Source: Candidatus Colwelliibacteriota bacterium (GTDB taxonomy: Bacteria > Patescibacteriota > Minisyncoccia > UBA6257 > Colwellbacteraceae). Taken from it: 11,698 nucleotides of DNA. Below the pieces are notes generated by a model. The model saw only the letters and a program-made list of their open reading frames with translations, was not told where the DNA came from and ran no database searches. The position numbers were made by a program, and so were the translations under genes. The DNA is taken from the NCBI GenBank assembly GCA_023228665.1, contig JALOAR010000015.1, positions 1 to 11,698 on the forward strand, read 5' to 3'. Positions 9,166-11,698 of the stretch are shown piece by piece. Position 1 is the stretch's first letter. Every line of letters begins with the position of its first letter.

Positions 9166-9714
9166 ATGGTTTACATTAATGAATACGGCCTAAAAGGAAA
9201 AAGCTTTTATTGGGAAAAGGCCGACGAATACGACATAACCAAAGATGAGCTCCGAAATATCGGCATAGACAGCAACCGTATATCAGTCCACGAAGACCTT
9301 ATCGCTCCCCTACTAAAAGCAAACGAACAATTTAAAAAATTAGGTTTCGAAATTTATATTAAAGACGGCTACCGTTCAAAAGACTTATACAATCTTGTTT
9401 ACAAAAAGAGGGTTAAAAAATACGGCGCAGAATCAGTTAATAAATTATTGAATGTAAAAACAATGCCCCACTCTACCGGAAAGTGCGTAGATGTATCACT
9501 TTTAGATATTAAAACCGGCAAAGAACTTAAGTTTAAAGATAGAAAAGACGGTCCAAACGCCCTCTTTGCAGATTTTTATAAAAACAAAAAGGATGCCCAA
9601 AGCCTTAAGTGCCAAAAGAATCAGGCCCTCTTAGCAGATATTATGAAAAACTGCGGATTTAAGTTTGGAAGTTTGAAGGAATATTTTCATTTTGAATATG
9701 ATTCACAATATTTT

Positions 9715-9726
<12 letters not shown>
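9166..9726 (+). CDS. VanX-like M15 D-alanyl-D-alanine dipeptidase
   Basis: This 186-residue protein carries the active-site set of M15D dipeptidases: R70 in GYRSK, H102 and D109 in PHSTGKCVDV, and E172 and H175 in EYFHFEY. The order and spacing closely match VanX (R71, H116, D123, E181, H184), and the length is close to VanX (202). Expected activity is zinc-dependent cleavage of D-Ala-D-Ala or related dipeptides. No signal peptide is seen, so it should be cytoplasmic, where it would recycle D-Ala or trim unincorporated dipeptide. No vanH or vanA accompanies it, so a vancomycin-resistance role is not indicated. I chose the ATG at 9166 over a TTG nine codons upstream because the latter lies inside the probable promoter and adds a tyrosine-rich, non-conserved stretch. 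The 3' end overlaps the convergent RT gene by 12 bases. Confidence 0.85.
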
Positions 9727-10790
<1,064 letters not shown>

Positions 10791-10798
10791 TAAGAATT

Positions 10799-10803
10799 TC
10801 CTT
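10799..10803 (-). promoter_or_regulatory. Ribosome-binding site AAGGA deciding the RT start
   Basis: AAGGA on the minus strand lies eight bases before the ATG at 10790. The alternative starts at 10853 and 10757 have nothing comparable. Confidence 0.7.
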
Positions 10804-10814
10804 ATTAATTTATT

Positions 10815-10860
10815 TTTTATAATGTTTCCCGCCTTAACTAAAGCGGGAAACATTATAAAA
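10815..10860. repeat. Perfect 18-bp inverted repeat between template repeat and RT
   Basis: The arms are 10815-10832 and 10843-10860, with a 10-base loop. Inner parts are TTTCCCGC / GCGGGAAA and outer parts AT-rich. Neither strand has a T-run after the stem, so it is not a standard intrinsic terminator. It lies 12 bases upstream of the RT ribosome-binding site on the minus strand. It could fold in the template RNA, act as an RNA-processing site, or be a miniature dispersed element related to the ATTCCCGC palindromes. Confidence 0.85.
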
Positions 10861-11006
10861 CCCCTTAGCGCCTCTTCTTGGATGATATTAACAAGCCTTC
10901 GGCAAGGGATATATTTTCCCGCTCAGAAAACACGCGAGAAGGAATGAAAACCGTAGCTGTCTTGGCGCGGAAAAAACATCCGTAAACATTTCATTCAGGC
11001 CAAGCC

Positions 11007-11023
11007 CGAAGACCGCGTCTTCG
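11007..11023. other. Hairpin at the 3' edge of the template repeat
   Basis: CGAAGAC and GTCTTCG form a perfect 7-bp stem with a 3-base loop, starting 22 bases after the last codon of the template core (on the minus strand). DGR target genes in the Bordetella phage system carry a hairpin just after the variable repeat that aids retrohoming. Here the structure is beside the template copy. Confidence 0.55.
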
Positions 11024-11029
11024 AACAAA

Positions 11030-11166
11030 TTTGTGTGGCAAATACCGGGCACATCGGAAACCGACATTGTTGTTCGACGTCGTGCCTGACCAATTCAAGT
11101 TCAGCGCAAACGCGCCTGCATTCGAGCCATTGTTCCAATTGCCGCCGCGTAGGAAAACGCGCACAT
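11030..11166 (-). other. DGR template repeat (TR), core 11149-11045
   Basis: Read on the minus strand, the 35 codons from 11149 to 11045 encode RGGNWNNGSNAG, AFALNLNWSG and TTSNNNVGFRCAR, the C-terminal signature of CLec/FGE-fold DGR target proteins. Nine of 35 codons are AAT or AAC. These hold 18 of the 23 adenines, and two of the other five (in GCA and TCA) sit at silent third positions. This adenine placement is the mark of a template for adenine-directed mutagenesis, since AAY codons can change to many residues but not to stops. It lies between avd and the RT gene, the classical TR position, and is GC-richer than its surroundings. It is probably transcribed as a non-coding RNA. The outer limits cannot be fixed without the matching variable repeat, which is not in this window. 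Confidence 0.85.
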
Positions 11167-11187
11167 TTTCTCGTCCTCACCCCTACC

Positions 11188-11208
11188 CTGCCTGCTTACA
11201 CAAGGCAG
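11188..11208. other. Small hairpin between avd and the template repeat
   Basis: CTGCCT (11188-11193) pairs with AGGCAG (11203-11208) across nine bases. It would sit near the 5' end of a template RNA started at the candidate promoter next to it. Function unknown. Confidence 0.35.
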
Positions 11209-11212
11209 ATAC

Positions 11213-11218
11213 ATTATA
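11213..11218 (-). promoter_or_regulatory. Candidate -10 box for the template RNA
   Basis: A perfect TATAAT on the minus strand lies six bases after the avd stop codon and about 50 bases before the template repeat. The -35 region (TTAATC at 11241-11236, 17 bp spacer) is weak. It may give the template RNA its own start, apart from read-through from avd. Confidence 0.35.
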
Positions 11219-11224
11219 ACCCGA

Positions 11225-11572
11225 CTACTGCTTTTGATTAAGGCATTTATTTATCCACCCCGAAAGCATTCTTCCTATTTCATTCAGTTTGTCCGCGATT
11301 ATTTCATATTGTCTTATGCTCAAAAATTCCAGGTCTTTGGACAACCTGACAAGAGTTCTTAATTCATCCATCGCTATACTGATACTTCGAAGACCCGGAA
11401 GTTTATTCCTCTCCATATTGGTCGCGATTATTGATTCGATTATATCCAATATTTTATTTTCTATCCGTTGTCCCAGAACATGTCTTTGATTCTTCGGAAA
11501 TTTCGCCAAGATCGGATGGATATATAGAAACAAATCATATGATTTTTGATAGATTATAAGATCTTGGATCAT
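11225..11572 (-). CDS. avd: Avd-type DGR accessory four-helix-bundle protein
   Basis: This 115-residue, all-helical protein belongs to the family often annotated as '23S rRNA-intervening sequence protein' or four-helix bundle protein. Visible features are MIQDLIIYQKSYDLFLYIHPILAKFPKNQRHVLGQRIENKILDI at the start (the family's Y-x-x-x-x-x-L...FPK..R..LG..I pattern) and LRSISIAMDELRTLVRLSKDLEFLSIRQYEIIADKLNEIGRMLSGWI later. In DGRs, Avd forms a pentamer that binds the RT and is needed for cDNA synthesis from the template RNA. Position supports this over an rRNA-intron role: it lies just upstream of the template repeat and RT on the same strand. AAGGA lies seven bases before its ATG. It carries many basic residues, as expected for a nucleic-acid-binding partner. 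Confidence 0.85.
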   Translation of the reverse strand: MIQDLIIYQKSYDLFLYIHPILAKFPKNQRHVLGQRIENKILDIIESIIATNMERNKLPGLRSISIAMDELRTLVRLSKDLEFLSIRQYEIIADKLNEIGRMLSGWINKCLNQKQ

Positions 11573-11579
11573 AAAAATT

Positions 11580-11584
11580 TCCTT
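11580..11584 (-). promoter_or_regulatory. Ribosome-binding site of avd
   Basis: AAGGA on the minus strand lies seven bases before the avd ATG. Like the RT gene, and unlike the cell-wall genes, avd has a clear Shine-Dalgarno sequence. Confidence 0.7.
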
Positions 11585-11669
11585 TAAGACTTTTCTGTAA
11601 TAAGCGCTTGACTTAAGAACACCCGCGTCTCGCCATTATTCCCACGTTACTTTAGATAAGATAGATAGC

Positions 11670-11698
11670 CCCGCCTCCGCCAGCTGGCGGACGGCGGG
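11670..11698. repeat. GC-rich palindrome at the window edge
   Basis: An 8-bp stem centred on AGCT (11676-11691) continues, after one unpaired C at 11692, for six more pairs to the last base. It lies about 100 bases upstream of avd on the minus strand, where the target gene's 3' end would be expected. No variable repeat or recognisable target-protein end is seen between it and avd. Confidence 0.75.

Noticed and set aside
10818..10853. Upstream ATG at 10853 as the RT start
   Set aside because: The extra residues MFPALVKAGN are encoded by one arm and loop of the inverted repeat, with no ribosome-binding site. The ATG at 10790 has AAGGA at eight bases.
11031..11241. Plus-strand reading frames across the template repeat
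   Set aside because: They run antisense to the template repeat, lack start signals, and arise from its GC-rich, stop-poor sequence.
11225..11572. The four-helix protein as an rRNA intervening-sequence protein
   Set aside because: No rRNA gene is present, and its place directly upstream of the template repeat and RT identifies it as the DGR accessory factor.

Overview
The window looks like an AT-rich chromosome segment from a small-genome bacterium, most likely a member of the Patescibacteria (Candidate Phyla Radiation, Parcubacteria-like). This is inferred from four things: a compact cell-wall gene run with 1-8 nt junctions and almost no Shine-Dalgarno sequences, ATTCCC...GGGAAT palindromes that have entered a coding region, a LamG surface protein, and a diversity-generating retroelement (DGR). 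No rRNA or marker phylogeny is available, so the assignment is tentative.

Layout. Bases 1-665 hold the 3' end of a LamG/concanavalin-A-like protein. Bases 727-7100 form one tight plus-strand transcription unit: a D-aminoacylase-family amidohydrolase that has lost its metal ligands, ftsW, murG, gltX, and a secreted coiled-coil M23 (LytM/EnvC-type) endopeptidase. A 50-residue hydrophobic small ORF follows (7144-7296), then a non-coding AT-rich gap (7297-7526). murC lies at 7527-8975 with a repeat-derived insertion in its C-terminal domain. A VanX-like M15 dipeptidase is at 9166-9726. Together these genes make lipid II precursors (MurC, MurG), polymerise septal glycan (FtsW), and cut or recycle peptide (M23, M15). 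gltX supplies Glu-tRNA from within the same unit.

From 9715 to the end, everything reads on the minus strand and forms a DGR: a four-helix accessory protein (avd, 11225-11572), an Asn-codon-rich template repeat (core 11045-11149) encoding a CLec/FGE-type target C-terminus, and a reverse transcriptase (9715-10790). The target gene with its variable repeat is not visible and probably lies beyond 11698. The RT frame is broken exactly at a (GA)17 microsatellite beside a GC-rich hairpin. Loss of one GA unit would restore a continuous RT of about 357 residues, so the DGR is either phase-variable, recently inactivated, or mis-assembled here. This is the most notable feature of the window.

The two DGR genes have AAGGA ribosome-binding sites, while none of the cell-wall genes does. 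Three genes start 6-8 nt after a -10-like hexamer, suggesting leaderless transcripts. Several inverted repeats punctuate the DGR and the murC region.
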